Below, piece after piece: positions 8,075-15,538 of a DNA stretch of 34,684 nt. The first letter of the stretch is position 1. Each line of letters begins with the position of its first letter. A program made the position numbers and the translations under genes. Under the pieces are notes generated by a model that saw nothing but the letters and a program-made list of their open reading frames with translations, was not told where the DNA came from and searched no databases. The DNA lies in assembly GCA_001567085.1 (NCBI GenBank), contig LMZS01000165.1, positions 1 through 34,684 of the forward strand. Reading direction: 5' to 3'. This DNA is from Chloroflexi bacterium OLB15. Lineage in GTDB: Bacteria > Chloroflexota > Anaerolineae > Aggregatilineales > Phototrophicaceae.

Positions 8075-8392
8075 TCAGTGTGGTATGTCCTCTAAACCCA
8101 GTTCAGGGAAATCCTGTTCGTCGGCCGTGAAATCTGTTTCCAGCCCCTTGCCCTCTCCCTCTCCCCCGCTGGCTTGCGAGGCTGTATCCCGCTGGATCGT
8201 GGGGCGTGTAGTTTTACCGGCAAGCATGCGCGCAGCGGCAGCGTTGCCTACTTTGCGCTGCAATCCCAGAACGGGCATATATTGGGGATCGCCAGACGTA
8301 GTATCAGAACTCTGCGTTGCCTCAGACTGGGGCGGGTGAGTGTTTTGCTGTGCTGGCTTTGGCTGCCGTGCTAACCACTTTTGCGGGGGCAT
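8075..8392 (-). CDS. eCIS-associated-type 'GNAAAARML...IQR' N-terminal protein (probable 5' part of the 6576-8063 gene)
   Basis: I use ATG 8392, which has GAGAGA just upstream. The frame extends to TTG 8491, but the extra 33 residues lack support. 105 aa: a Pro/Gln-rich start (MPPQKWLARQPKPAQQ), a Thr/Ser-rich linker, then VLGLQRKVGNAAAARMLAG and PTIQRD. These match the 'LQ-x-x-GN-x-A-x-x-R-L...IQR' segment found at the head of eCIS-associated proteins and also present in the 3656-4042 product. It ends EQDFPELGLEDIPH. In the +2 frame the sequence continues as TLIPPGVRVVSTV, which gives a sensible start to the PDZ-like domain of the next ORF 11 bases downstream. So the two ORFs are probably one protein of about 600 aa, split by a missing base. 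Confidence 0.6.
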   Translation of the reverse strand: MPPQKWLARQPKPAQQNTHPPQSEATQSSDTTSGDPQYMPVLGLQRKVGNAAAARMLAGKTTRPTIQRDTASQASGGEGEGKGLETDFTADEQDFPELGLEDIPH

Positions 8393-8431
8393 TATCTCTC
8401 TCAGGCATGGTGAAAGTAGTTGAACCAACAA

Positions 8432-8437
8432 ATTATA
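8432..8437 (-). promoter_or_regulatory. -10 element candidate for the 8392 gene
   Basis: A perfect TATAAT on the minus strand (CGCATATAATTTG), about 40 bases before ATG 8392. No good -35 is seen at 16-18 bases, so the promoter would be weak or activator-dependent. Confidence 0.35.
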
Positions 8438-8567
8438 TGCGAGTTTGTTAGTTTGTGTGCTGAGGTTGTTTGCTGATGGAACCGTTTTCAAGATAGATTA
8501 CGCTGCGGGACTTGAAAGATTTTGCGCGGGTTATCCAAAAACTCTGTATGAACCGCCGCGCGGGTTG

Positions 8568-8573
8568 TATAAT
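8568..8573 (+). promoter_or_regulatory. -10 element candidate for the tsaE operon
   Basis: A perfect TATAAT preceded by TTG (GGTTGTATAATCG), about 35 bases before the tsaE start. The -35 region is poor. It is divergent from the TATAAT at 8432-8437. Confidence 0.4.
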
Positions 8574-8607
8574 CGCGCCTCTTCATTGAAGACGAAGGTT
8601 GACGCTC

Positions 8608-9111
8608 GTGCCAATCCTCAAACAAGGCGAACTTGACGTGATCAGCCACAGCGCCGAACAAACCGGAAGGTTAGGCGCGCGGCTCGGTTCTCTGCTTCAA
8701 CCCGGAGATGTGATCTGCCTTACCGGCGAAATGGGGGCGGGCAAAACGGTGCTTTCAGCCGGCATTGGCGCTGGCTGGGGCGCGTTGATCCCGATCAGCA
8801 GCCCGACGTATACGCTGGTACATCAGCATGTTCGCAGTCGTGATACCAGTATTCTGTATCATGTAGATTGTTACCGTTTGGAAACTGAACAGGATATTGA
8901 GAGCGCTGGCCTTGATGATATTTTGAACAGCAAGGCGGTGGTGATTCTGGAATGGCCGGAGCAGATCGAGTCATTTCTGCCGGGCGAACATTTATGGGTT
9001 ACCCTGCGCTATCTGGAAGGCAACCGCCGCAATCTCTTGTTTGAAGGGCGTGGGCGGCGTTATGAACAACTGCTTGAGCGGTTTCGCGGTGCCTCTAATG
9101 GCACGTCTTGA
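8608..9111 (+). CDS. tsaE: tRNA t6A biosynthesis ATPase TsaE
   Basis: TsaE is the ATPase that works with TsaB and TsaD in transferring threonylcarbamoyl to A37 of ANN-decoding tRNAs. Visible motifs: P-loop GEMGAGKT (about residues 40-47), the family-specific SPTYTLVH, HVDCYRLE, and VILEWPEQ. Length is about 167 aa, normal for the family. I choose GTG 8608, with AAGG nine bases upstream, over TTG 8599, where AAGG would touch the start codon. The next gene, tsaB, starts 13 bases after the stop and rimI overlaps tsaB, giving the classic tsaE-tsaB-rimI operon. Confidence 0.95.
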   Translation: MPILKQGELDVISHSAEQTGRLGARLGSLLQPGDVICLTGEMGAGKTVLSAGIGAGWGALIPISSPTYTLVHQHVRSRDTSILYHVDCYRLETEQDIESAGLDDILNSKAVVILEWPEQIESFLPGEHLWVTLRYLEGNRRNLLFEGRGRRYEQLLERFRGASNGTS

Positions 9112-9124
9112 AATGAGCTTGTAA

Positions 9125-9832
9125 ATGCTGCTGGCAATTGACACCGCAACCCGGAATATAAGCCTTGCTTTGCACGATGGCGGCGAAGTGATCTTCGAGC
9201 AAACGTGGCGCAGCCAGAACCAGCATTCTGTAGAACTGGCTCCGGCGGTGCAGTCTGCGCTGTATCAAATCGAAGCGATGGAAAACGCGGCGCTCACAGC
9301 GATGGCGGTTTCGATTGGCCCCGGCACTTATACCGGCCTGCGTGTGGGCGTGGCTTTTGCCAAAGGCTTCGCTTCTGCCCGCCAGATTCCGCTGGTTGGC
9401 GTGACCACGCTGGATATTCTGGCTGCTGCCCAGAGCCAATTTGATGGCCTGTTGATCGCGGTGGTGCAGGCGGGGCGCGGGCGCGTGGCAGCAGCGGCTT
9501 ACCAGTGGCGCAATGGCCGCTGGCGTATTCAGGCCGAGCCTGTTTCTACTGACTGGGAAATGCTGTTGATGCACATTGATGGCCCGGCGTTGATCACGGG
9601 TGAGATTGATGCCGATGCCCGCGAACGTTTGGCTTATGCCATTGGCATGGGGATGCCCGTTACGATTGCTTCTGGCGCCAGCCGCCTGCGACGTGCCGGG
9701 TTTCTGGCTGAAGAAGCGCTGCGCCGCTTGCATGCCGCCCCTGAAGATGCTGAAGAGGTGGAAAGCTCACCCGCCAGTTATGAGGCCGCGCAGGTGGTTC
9801 CCGTATACGTAAAGACGAAAGACTCGCCGTGA
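9125..9832 (+). CDS. tsaB: tRNA t6A biosynthesis protein TsaB
   Basis: Inactive ASKHA-fold paralogue of TsaD that acts as the scaffold for the TsaBDE complex. 235 aa. It begins MLLAIDTATRNISLAL (first ATPase-fold strand pair), has QHSVELAP at about 33-40 and the diagnostic SIGPGTYTGLRVG at 63-75, then GVTTLDILA. The C-terminal half is variable, as expected. Its stop TGA overlaps the rimI GTG start by four bases (GTGA), implying translational coupling. TsaD and TsaC are not in the window. Confidence 0.95.
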   Translation: MLLAIDTATRNISLALHDGGEVIFEQTWRSQNQHSVELAPAVQSALYQIEAMENAALTAMAVSIGPGTYTGLRVGVAFAKGFASARQIPLVGVTTLDILAAAQSQFDGLLIAVVQAGRGRVAAAAYQWRNGRWRIQAEPVSTDWEMLLMHIDGPALITGEIDADARERLAYAIGMGMPVTIASGASRLRRAGFLAEEALRRLHAAPEDAEEVESSPASYEAAQVVPVYVKTKDSP

Positions 9833-10455
9833 GCTTAACGCTGCGGTATATGCGTAACGCTGATATTCCAGAAGTGATGGCGATTGAGCAGGTATCGTTC
9901 AATCCTCCATGGACGGCGCGTTCCTATTCCTACGAAATCAACGAGTCCACCTACAGCCATATGGTCGCGCTGGAACACAGCAACGGGCAGAGCGCGCCTG
10001 CCGGTTGGAAAAAGCTGCTTGGCGCGATTGCCGCGCAGCCGCCCGCCAATACAAAGATCGTTGGCTATGGCGGATTATGGTTTATCAGCGGGGAAGGGCA
10101 TATCAGCACTATTGCCAGCCACCCCGATATGCGCGGTCATGGCTATGGCGAACTGGTGTTTGCCGCCATGCTGCACCGTTCCATCACGCTGGATGCCGAT
10201 TATATGATTCTTGAAGTAAGGGTGAGCAACGTTGTCGCCCAGAATCTCTATAAGAAATACGGCTTCAGGGTGGAAGGCGTAAAGCCGAAGTATTACCAGA
10301 GCAACAATGAAGACGCCTACGATATGCGCCTGCAAATTCGCGGCGTGCGCGATTTCGTGCCTCGCTTCAATGAACGATATGCCGAACTGCTTGATCGTCA
10401 TGGGGTGATCGATCTCTACAGCACGGCTGAGTTCCCCGCGAAGGAAAGCCGCTGA
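9829..10455 (+). CDS. rimI: Ribosomal-protein-S18-alanine N-acetyltransferase RimI-like
   Basis: GNAT-fold acetyltransferase, 208 aa, longer than the usual ~150. Visible RimI hallmarks: E20 and FNPPWTARSYSYEIN (24-38); HISTIASHPDMRGHGYGELV (91-110), which contains the acetyl-CoA loop R-G-H-G-Y-G; LEVRVSN (128-134); AQNLYKKYGF (137-146); and YYQSNNEDAYDM (155-166). The extra length comes from an insertion at about 50-75 and a C-terminal tail of about 35 residues. GTG start in a four-base overlap with tsaB. The context with tsaE and tsaB supports RimI over a generic GNAT. Whether S18 is the substrate here is inferred from family and context. Confidence 0.88.
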   Translation: MSLTLRYMRNADIPEVMAIEQVSFNPPWTARSYSYEINESTYSHMVALEHSNGQSAPAGWKKLLGAIAAQPPANTKIVGYGGLWFISGEGHISTIASHPDMRGHGYGELVFAAMLHRSITLDADYMILEVRVSNVVAQNLYKKYGFRVEGVKPKYYQSNNEDAYDMRLQIRGVRDFVPRFNERYAELLDRHGVIDLYSTAEFPAKESR

Positions 10456-10586
10456 CCGCTCTGGTTAAGTGTTTGATCGAGAAATACCGCTTTGCGCTGC
10501 CCCTTTCCATGTCACGAAAGGGATGGCTATCAGCGGCGGCAACGGGATTGATCCATAACGCACGCTGTTTGTGATGTTCAATAGCG

Positions 10587-10637
10587 AAAGGTGAAAGTGA
10601 AAAGAGGCTGTTGAGCGCCCGTTTCACCTTCACCTTT
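10587..10637. terminator. Long inverted repeat between convergent rimI and cyclophilin genes, possible bidirectional terminator
   Basis: AAAGGTGAAAGTGAAA (10587-10602) and TTTCACCTTCACCTTT (10622-10637) form a 16-base stem with one mismatch and a 19-base loop. The 3' arm on each strand is pyrimidine-rich with T runs, but no separate long T-tract follows. The left arm contains the reverse complement of the 15-base sequence at 6547-6561. Confidence 0.5.
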
Positions 10638-10645
10638 TAATGCTT

Positions 10646-11131
10646 CTAGCTTTCGGTGATCGTCACGCTGGTCATTTTGTCACCCTGACGGATAGCATCC
10701 ACTATTTTCTGCCCGTCACCGATCACTTTGCCAAACACCGCATGTTTGCCGTTCAAGTGGGGCTGCGGCTCATGGGTGATGAAGAACTGCGAGCCGTTGG
10801 TGTTTGGGCCAGCATTTGCCATGCTCAGCGTGCCAGTGTCGTGCTTCAGGCGCAGCGCTGAGGATTCGTCCGGCCACTTGTAGCCCGGCCCGCCCCGGCC
10901 TGTACCTGTAGGATCGCCACCCTGAATCATGAAATTGCTGATCACGCGGTGAAATGAAATGCCGTCATAGAAACCATCGCGCGCCAGAAACACAAAATTG
11001 TTGACGGTAGCGGGCGCTTCTTTGGCGAATAGCTCAATGTCAAAATCGCCTTTGGTGGTCTTGAAGTGTGCCACGTATTTCTTATTCGGATCGATCTGCA
11101 TCGCGGGCGCGGAATCGTACTGCTTGCTCAT
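10646..11131 (-). CDS. Cyclophilin-type peptidyl-prolyl cis-trans isomerase
   Basis: Cytosolic prolyl isomerase, 161 aa from ATG 11131, which has GAGAGG about 10 bases upstream. The frame opens at 11170 but those extra 13 residues are unlikely. Signatures: [19 protein letters not shown] (60-78) with catalytic Arg62 and substrate-site Phe and Gln, GPGYKWPDE (81-89), [17 protein letters not shown] (103-119), and [10 protein letters not shown] (126-135). The human CypA tryptophan for cyclosporin binding is absent, as is common in bacteria. No signal peptide is present, so it acts in the cytoplasm. It is a single gene convergent with rimI. Confidence 0.95.
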   Translation of the reverse strand: MSKQYDSAPAMQIDPNKKYVAHFKTTKGDFDIELFAKEAPATVNNFVFLARDGFYDGISFHRVISNFMIQGGDPTGTGRGGPGYKWPDESSALRLKHDTGTLSMANAGPNTNGSQFFITHEPQPHLNGKHAVFGKVIGDGQKIVDAIRQGDKMTSVTITES

Positions 11132-11300
11132 GAAAATTTTCCTCTCTGAATCAGCACAGGCCTTTAGCATAACACTGTATTTCTGATGGGCGTTAGGCAG
11201 TAGGTTGAATGTTGGGTTAGCTTCTCGCCGTTTTTTCAGCCCCTTTTAACGCTTGCCATCAAACGAAATTCACCCGTTAACAGGGCATTTTACGATGATA

Positions 11301-11332
11301 ACAAAAATTTGCAGCGGAAATTTGCGCCGCTG
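11301..11332 (-). terminator. Terminator-like hairpin, minus strand
   Basis: Read on the minus strand, CAGCGG and CCGCTG (11332-11327 and 11317-11312) form a 6-base stem with a 9-base loop, followed by CAAATTTTTGTT. It could end a short minus-strand transcript covering 11440-11547. The stem is short, so confidence is low. Confidence 0.3.
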
Positions 11333-11439
11333 TAGATGTTCTATAAACGAGTCCGATAAGCGCGAGCCTGATGGCTATAAGGTGGGTTCGAGGTGAGATG
11401 AAGCGCCTGATAACAATGCATTGAGTTGAGCCTGATTTA

Positions 11440-11547
11440 TTAAAAAATCTCAACAGTTTCGAAATTCTCACCGATCTTTACAATCGCCAGCGTACCCCGC
11501 TCATATAATTTGATCAGTGGTTGTGGCGCAAGCGGCGATTGCAGCAT
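11440..11547 (-). CDS. Possible 35-residue small protein
   Basis: Minus-strand ATG 11547 to TAA 11440 reads MLQSPLAPQPLIKLYERG, continuing TLAIVKIGENFETVEIF. Its amphipathic composition is not shadow-like, since no other gene occupies the region. There is no Shine-Dalgarno sequence and no clear promoter. It may equally be a remnant or chance ORF. Confidence 0.22.
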   Translation of the reverse strand: MLQSPLAPQPLIKLYERGTLAIVKIGENFETVEIF

Positions 11548-11572
11548 TTTTAGCAGGGGTTAATGGAAGGTT

Positions 11573-11578
11573 TATAAT
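11573..11578 (+). promoter_or_regulatory. -10 element candidate for the receiver/GAF operon
   Basis: A perfect TATAAT (GGTTTATAATGTT) 45 bases before ATG 11624. No good -35 hexamer is present at 16-18 bases, so activation or another sigma factor is possible. It is the only obvious promoter element before the six-gene operon. Confidence 0.4.
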
Positions 11579-11623
11579 GTTGCGTAATATTGTGCGTTTT
11601 GCGTCCGGGCGAAGGGAAACTTA

Positions 11624-12022
11624 ATGCCTGTAGCGCCGCACATTCTTTATATTGAAGATAACGTTGATAACCGAACTCTGGTTCGCCGTGTTCTTCGGAT
11701 ACTGGATATAGATGTGGTGCTTGAAGAAGCATCCAGCGCGCTTGAGGGTATTCAACGCGCGGTGGCTTCTCCACCAGATTTAATCCTGATTGACCTGAGC
11801 ATGCCCGGCATGGACGGGCTGGAAGCGACCCGGCGTTTGCGAGGCCATGAGTCTTTGCGCGAAGTGCCGATTGTGGCGCTGACGGCAAACGTTATGGAAG
11901 CAGATCGCAGCCGTGCTTTTGAGGCGGGTTGTGATGGTTACATCGGGAAGCCTATAGATATTGATCGTTTTCCCGGTGAAGTCATGGCTTACCTGAAGAA
12001 AATTAGGAGTCCACATGACTGA
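11624..12022 (+). CDS. Single-domain response regulator (CheY-like)
   Basis: 132 aa consisting only of a receiver domain. Visible: acidic pair E11/D12 in YIEDNVDN, phosphoacceptor D57 in LILIDLSMPGMDG, Thr in VALTAN, and Lys in GYIGKPIDIDRFPGEV. With no output domain it probably acts by phosphorylation-dependent binding or as a phosphate shuttle or sink for the kinase encoded downstream in the same operon. Ribosome site GAAGGG about nine bases upstream. Its stop overlaps the start of the next receiver gene by eight bases, so the two are translationally coupled. The shared GKP-x-D-x-DRFPG ending indicates duplication. Confidence 0.93.
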   Translation: MPVAPHILYIEDNVDNRTLVRRVLRILDIDVVLEEASSALEGIQRAVASPPDLILIDLSMPGMDGLEATRRLRGHESLREVPIVALTANVMEADRSRAFEAGCDGYIGKPIDIDRFPGEVMAYLKKIRSPHD

Positions 12023-12470
12023 AGCGTCGCCAAACACGAACGAGTCGCCAGCGGCACGCGTGCCGCTGGATCCCCGTGACGCGCATGTGCTGGTTGTTGA
12101 AGATAATGTGCCAAATTTTGTATTGATTGCGCGCATGCTGGCATTCATGGGCGTTCAGAAATGCGAATGGAAAACGTCCGGTTGGCAGGTGGTTCAGTTT
12201 GCCGATACCCTGCCGCGTGTTGACTTGATCCTGATGGATATTCGCCTGCCTTATGAGGACGGCTATCAGGCGTTACAAAAACTGCGCGGTAACCCCCGCC
12301 TGAAAGAAACCTGCGTCGTAGCAGTGACCGCAGAGGCCAGCGACGACCAGATGCGGCGCGCAAAGAAGGCAGGATTTAACGGCTTTCTAGGAAAGCCGCT
12401 TGATCCTGATCGTTTTCCCGGCCAGATTCGTAAGCTGCTGGCAGGGGAAGAAGTTTGGGAATGGAAATAG
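12015..12470 (+). CDS. Second single-domain response regulator
   Basis: 151 aa. An N-terminal polar tail of about 20 residues precedes one receiver domain: VLVVEDNVPNF (acidic pair E29/D30), phosphoacceptor D75 in LILMDIRLPYEDG, Thr in VAVTAEAS, and Lys in FLGKPLDPDRFPGQI. The ending mirrors the preceding receiver, so the two are paralogues. Its ATG lies inside the last codons of that gene. The first half is unusual for a receiver (KCEWKTSGWQVVQF), which suggests a different interaction face. It may receive phosphate from the giant hybrid kinase or feed a phosphorelay; this is inference from operon context. Confidence 0.92.
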   Translation: MTEASPNTNESPAARVPLDPRDAHVLVVEDNVPNFVLIARMLAFMGVQKCEWKTSGWQVVQFADTLPRVDLILMDIRLPYEDGYQALQKLRGNPRLKETCVVAVTAEASDDQMRRAKKAGFNGFLGKPLDPDRFPGQIRKLLAGEEVWEWK

Positions 12471-12511
12471 CCCGCCCTTCATCTTCGGGTTCGTCTTAAC
12501 GGAGTGACCGC

Positions 12512-13774
12512 ATGCTGAACCCGCAGCCCTCTGTAACCGAGTCCGAGTCTGTTGCCGTATTGCAGCAGCAGTATCAGGCTTCAAGCACCATTTTCGGGTC
12601 TCATGATCCCGGTGAAATTCTTGAGGCGCTGGTGAACTTTTTGGCCGCCGGGTTTGCTTATGCAGAACTGGGGCTGGTTGATGCTGACGATCCGAATGTG
12701 ATCCACGTTCTGGCGCAGATAGAAGGTGGCAGCCTCAAGGCCACCGATTTCAGCCGCCAGGTGAGTGAGTACCCCGCCAGCGATGCAATCGCAGCGATAG
12801 AAGTGTTGGCAATCCCTGATGTCGAAACCGACCAATTTCTGGAAACCGAAGAAAAACAACAACTGATCAATCAGGGTACCCGCGCAGCCATCCTGGCGCC
12901 GCTGGTTACCGGGCAGCAGATGATCGGCTTGATTTCACTGACCAACCCGCTGCCGCTTGAAGCTGCGCCCGCGCGCCTGCGTTCCCTGCGTAACCTTGTG
13001 GATCAGGCGGCTATCGTTTTTGAAAATAAGCGCTTGTTGGATGCTGCCCGCGCGTCTGCTGATCGCCTGGAGGCGCAGGTTCAGCTTCTCCAAATGCTTA
13101 ACGGCGTGACCACCGGCCTTGCGCGTTTCAGCAATCAGCGCGAGCTGCTGGACTTTGCTACTGAAAACCTGACTCGCGCTGCTGAAATTGATCATGCTGG
13201 CGTGGTGCTCATCGAACCCGGCGGCGAAACCGGCATCGTGATCAGTGAATATCCGGATACCGGTACGGTCAGCGCCCGGTTGAACATGACTGATAACCCC
13301 CTGTTCACGCTGGCGATGAAAACGCCAGATCAACCGCTGGTGATTGACGATGTAACCCACGCTGAGATTCTACCGCCGGATACCCGCGATCTGTTTGCGC
13401 GTATCGGCATTTATGGGGTGATGATCGTTCCGCTGGTTGTGTTTGGCGAAGTGATCGGCTCGCTCGGCCTTGACCTGTATTCGGCGGATAAACGATTTTC
13501 TAAGCAGGCAGTAGAAACCGCCTCACTCGTCGCCGCACAAATCGCCGTCAGCCTGCAAAATATCCGTCTGTACAGTGACGCACAGGCGCGCGCCGAGCAG
13601 CTTCAGAAGATCGCCCGCAACGAAGCCCTGCTGAATACCATCGTTAGCCGTTACCAGACCATCTCCACCATAGATGGCCTGCTGAACTTGACCGTGCGTG
13701 AACTGGGGCAGGCGTTGAATGCCCGTCGTGGCCGTGTTCGCCTGCAAGTTGCGGAAAGCGAGGCCACGCCATGA
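12512..13774 (+). CDS. Soluble multi-GAF protein
   Basis: 420 aa with no signal peptide, membrane segment or kinase domain. GAF domain 1 lies at about 15-180 (ends AAILAPLVTGQQMIGLISL, then a signalling helix). GAF domain 2 lies at about 190-360 (YGVMIVPLVVFGEVIGSLGL, then LVAAQIAVSLQNIRLY). The C-terminus holds only the first half of a third GAF (LLNTIVSRYQTISTIDGLL, then LNARRGRVRLQV) and stops. The same half-GAF ending closes the next two genes. GGAG sits eight bases upstream of ATG 12512. The stop overlaps the next start (ATGA at 13771-13774). Likely a small-molecule or protein-interaction sensor partner of the giant kinase. No Cys is placed for bilin attachment. Confidence 0.88.
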   Translation: MLNPQPSVTESESVAVLQQQYQASSTIFGSHDPGEILEALVNFLAAGFAYAELGLVDADDPNVIHVLAQIEGGSLKATDFSRQVSEYPASDAIAAIEVLAIPDVETDQFLETEEKQQLINQGTRAAILAPLVTGQQMIGLISLTNPLPLEAAPARLRSLRNLVDQAAIVFENKRLLDAARASADRLEAQVQLLQMLNGVTTGLARFSNQRELLDFATENLTRAAEIDHAGVVLIEPGGETGIVISEYPDTGTVSARLNMTDNPLFTLAMKTPDQPLVIDDVTHAEILPPDTRDLFARIGIYGVMIVPLVVFGEVIGSLGLDLYSADKRFSKQAVETASLVAAQIAVSLQNIRLYSDAQARAEQLQKIARNEALLNTIVSRYQTISTIDGLLNLTVRELGQALNARRGRVRLQVAESEATP

Positions 13775-15528
13775 GAAATTGGCTGGCAAAATTCTACCGC
13801 CTCGATATTTACACAACCCCGGTTGTCCGCGAGCGCGCGCTGTTGGTTTACGCCCTGTGCAGCTTATTCGTTGGCGGAATGCTGCTGTTTGCAGTGATAG
13901 ATATAGTTTTGCGCCAACCCGGCTTCTTGTTGGGGGGCAGCAGAGAAGGCACATTTACGGCGATTATGCTGGCAGGCCTGATCACGCTTAGCCTTGCCGG
14001 TATTCTGGGCACGCGGATAGGCTTCCGCGCCGCGCTTTATACCCCCATACTGATAACCTTGTTGTTAGCAGGCGGTGGGCTGGCAGCCGAGTACGTTGGC
14101 TCAGTCGTTTTGTTCGCGCTGTTTATTCTTACCGTTGCCTTGATCGCCAGCGAACGCGCAACCGTGATAGCCTGGGGCATTTCCGCCCTGATTATGGTTT
14201 TATATGCCAATGTAGTGCCTGTTCCTGAAAGCGGCATTCCGGTTTTGACGCAGCTTGATGCCTTAGTGGGCATCGTGGTGCTGGGCGTGATTGTGCTGCT
14301 CACGGTATTTTTCCGCCGTCTGGTGCGCTCGGTTGAAGTTGGCCTTACGCTTTCCGGCATCCAAACCCAGCTTCGCAGCGCCCGTATCACCACCGAGATC
14401 GCCAGCCGTATCACCCGGCAGTCCTCGCTTGATGAGGTGTTGAACAGCACGGTTGCCCTGATCACCGAAAGCTACCCCAGTATTTATCATGCACAGGTAT
14501 TTCTAACCGAACCGGCAGCTTCGGTTGCTCGCCTTTCAGCCAGCACCGGAGAGGCGGGGCGCCAGCTTTTAGAGCGCAAGCACAGCCTCACCATTGGCAG
14601 CCAAAGCGTGATCGGTCAGGTGACCGCAACGGGTAAATCGGTCATCACGCGTGCCGGCGAAGCTGTTCATCAGCCCAATGTCTTGCTGCCAGACACCGCC
14701 GCTGAAGCTGCGTTCCCGCTGAAATTGGGCGATGAGGTGATTGGCGCGCTAGACCTGCAAAGCCGCGAAGCAGATGCATTCCTGCCTGAAGAAGTGCCGA
14801 TCTTCCAGTCGCTTGCTGATACGCTGGCTGTAGGGATTGATAACGCCCGTCTGGCTGACCAAACGCAGGCGCGTTTGGCGGAAAACCAGCGATTGCTGGA
14901 TGAGACTCGCTCAGTTGCCCGCGAGGTGGAACGCCTGAACCGCCAACTGACACGTGAAGCGTGGTCGCAAACCTTAGCCGCACGCCGTGACGTGTATGAC
15001 CTCGCAATTGATTTTGAAAGTGGCGAGATGGCGCAAGAGGCTAACCCGATGACCCCCGCGCTCAAGATCGCTGCCGCTGAAAATCGCATCGTAGATGAAA
15101 TCGCCAGCGATAACAGCGCCCGGATCGTGGCTGTACCCGTGCGTGTACGCGGCGCGGTGATCGGCGCAATTGAATTTGAACTGGCGCACGCCGATGAAAT
15201 TGCGCCAGAAGAAATGACCCTGATCCAAAACGCCAGCGAACAGCTTGGTCTGGCGCTGGATACTGTGCGTCTTTCCGAACAAACGCAAGCGCAGGCCGCC
15301 CGCGAACGTAAAGCGGGCGAAATTGCGGGTCAATTGCTGATGGCAAACGATATTGACGTGCTGCTTGAGCGCGCTGCCGCATCATTCAATGAAGCGCTGG
15401 GCGCAGTCTATACCCGGGTGTACATTCGCCCCGGCGCGGATAGTGAACCCGTGCCTGCGGGTGGCGGCGAACATGCCGCCAATGGATCATCAAATGGTCA
15501 TCTGGCATTCCCTGAAGCTGATGTGTGA
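13771..15528 (+). CDS. Six-TM membrane protein with GAF domains, no kinase
   Basis: 585 aa. Six predicted membrane helices at about 23-46, 60-80, 86-105, 108-127, 130-150 and 162-182 form a 6TM sensor or anchor. A cytoplasmic GAF follows (about 205-370) with the operon-typical signature STGEAGRQLLERKHSL, GSQSVIGQVT, and GDEVIGALDLQS. Then come a linker LNRQLTREAWSQ, a degenerate GAF with VPVRVRGAVIGAIEFEL (about 385-515), and a half-GAF (GEIAGQLLMANDIDVLLERA). The tail is Gly/Asn/Ser-rich. It has no HisKA or ATPase domain. It overlaps the preceding gene by four bases. It probably brings a membrane-derived input to the shared kinase; the ligand is unknown. Confidence 0.88.
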   Translation: MRNWLAKFYRLDIYTTPVVRERALLVYALCSLFVGGMLLFAVIDIVLRQPGFLLGGSREGTFTAIMLAGLITLSLAGILGTRIGFRAALYTPILITLLLAGGGLAAEYVGSVVLFALFILTVALIASERATVIAWGISALIMVLYANVVPVPESGIPVLTQLDALVGIVVLGVIVLLTVFFRRLVRSVEVGLTLSGIQTQLRSARITTEIASRITRQSSLDEVLNSTVALITESYPSIYHAQVFLTEPAASVARLSASTGEAGRQLLERKHSLTIGSQSVIGQVTATGKSVITRAGEAVHQPNVLLPDTAAEAAFPLKLGDEVIGALDLQSREADAFLPEEVPIFQSLADTLAVGIDNARLADQTQARLAENQRLLDETRSVAREVERLNRQLTREAWSQTLAARRDVYDLAIDFESGEMAQEANPMTPALKIAAAENRIVDEIASDNSARIVAVPVRVRGAVIGAIEFELAHADEIAPEEMTLIQNASEQLGLALDTVRLSEQTQAQAARERKAGEIAGQLLMANDIDVLLERAAASFNEALGAVYTRVYIRPGADSEPVPAGGGEHAANGSSNGHLAFPEADV

Positions 15529-15538
15529 TTACGGATAG

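Larger units (their letters stand above)
11132..11623. other. Intergenic region between the cyclophilin gene and the signalling operon
   Basis: This gap of about 490 bases is AT-richer than its surroundings and is the only gap over 300 bases. It holds the cyclophilin leader on the left and a TATAAT at 11573 near the operon start on the right. In the middle lie a minus-strand 35-codon ORF (11440-11547) and, 108 bases downstream of it, a hairpin with a T-rich tail on the minus strand (11301-11332). A GGTTCGAG at about 11386 looks like a tRNA T-loop, but no cloverleaf can be drawn around it. No large operator-like repeat was recognised. Confidence 0.5.

Noticed and set aside
10501..10522. Hairpin CCCTTTC / GAAAGGG after rimI as a terminator
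   Set aside because: A 7-base stem is real, but neither strand has a following T-tract; the inverted repeat at 10587-10637 is a better candidate.
11380..11400. GGTTCGAG as part of a tRNA
   Set aside because: No acceptor stem, anticodon arm or CCA-end pattern can be paired around it on either strand.
11550..11888. Minus-strand 112 aa frame over the start of the first receiver gene
   Set aside because: It overlaps a clear receiver domain on the plus strand and has no recognisable domain.
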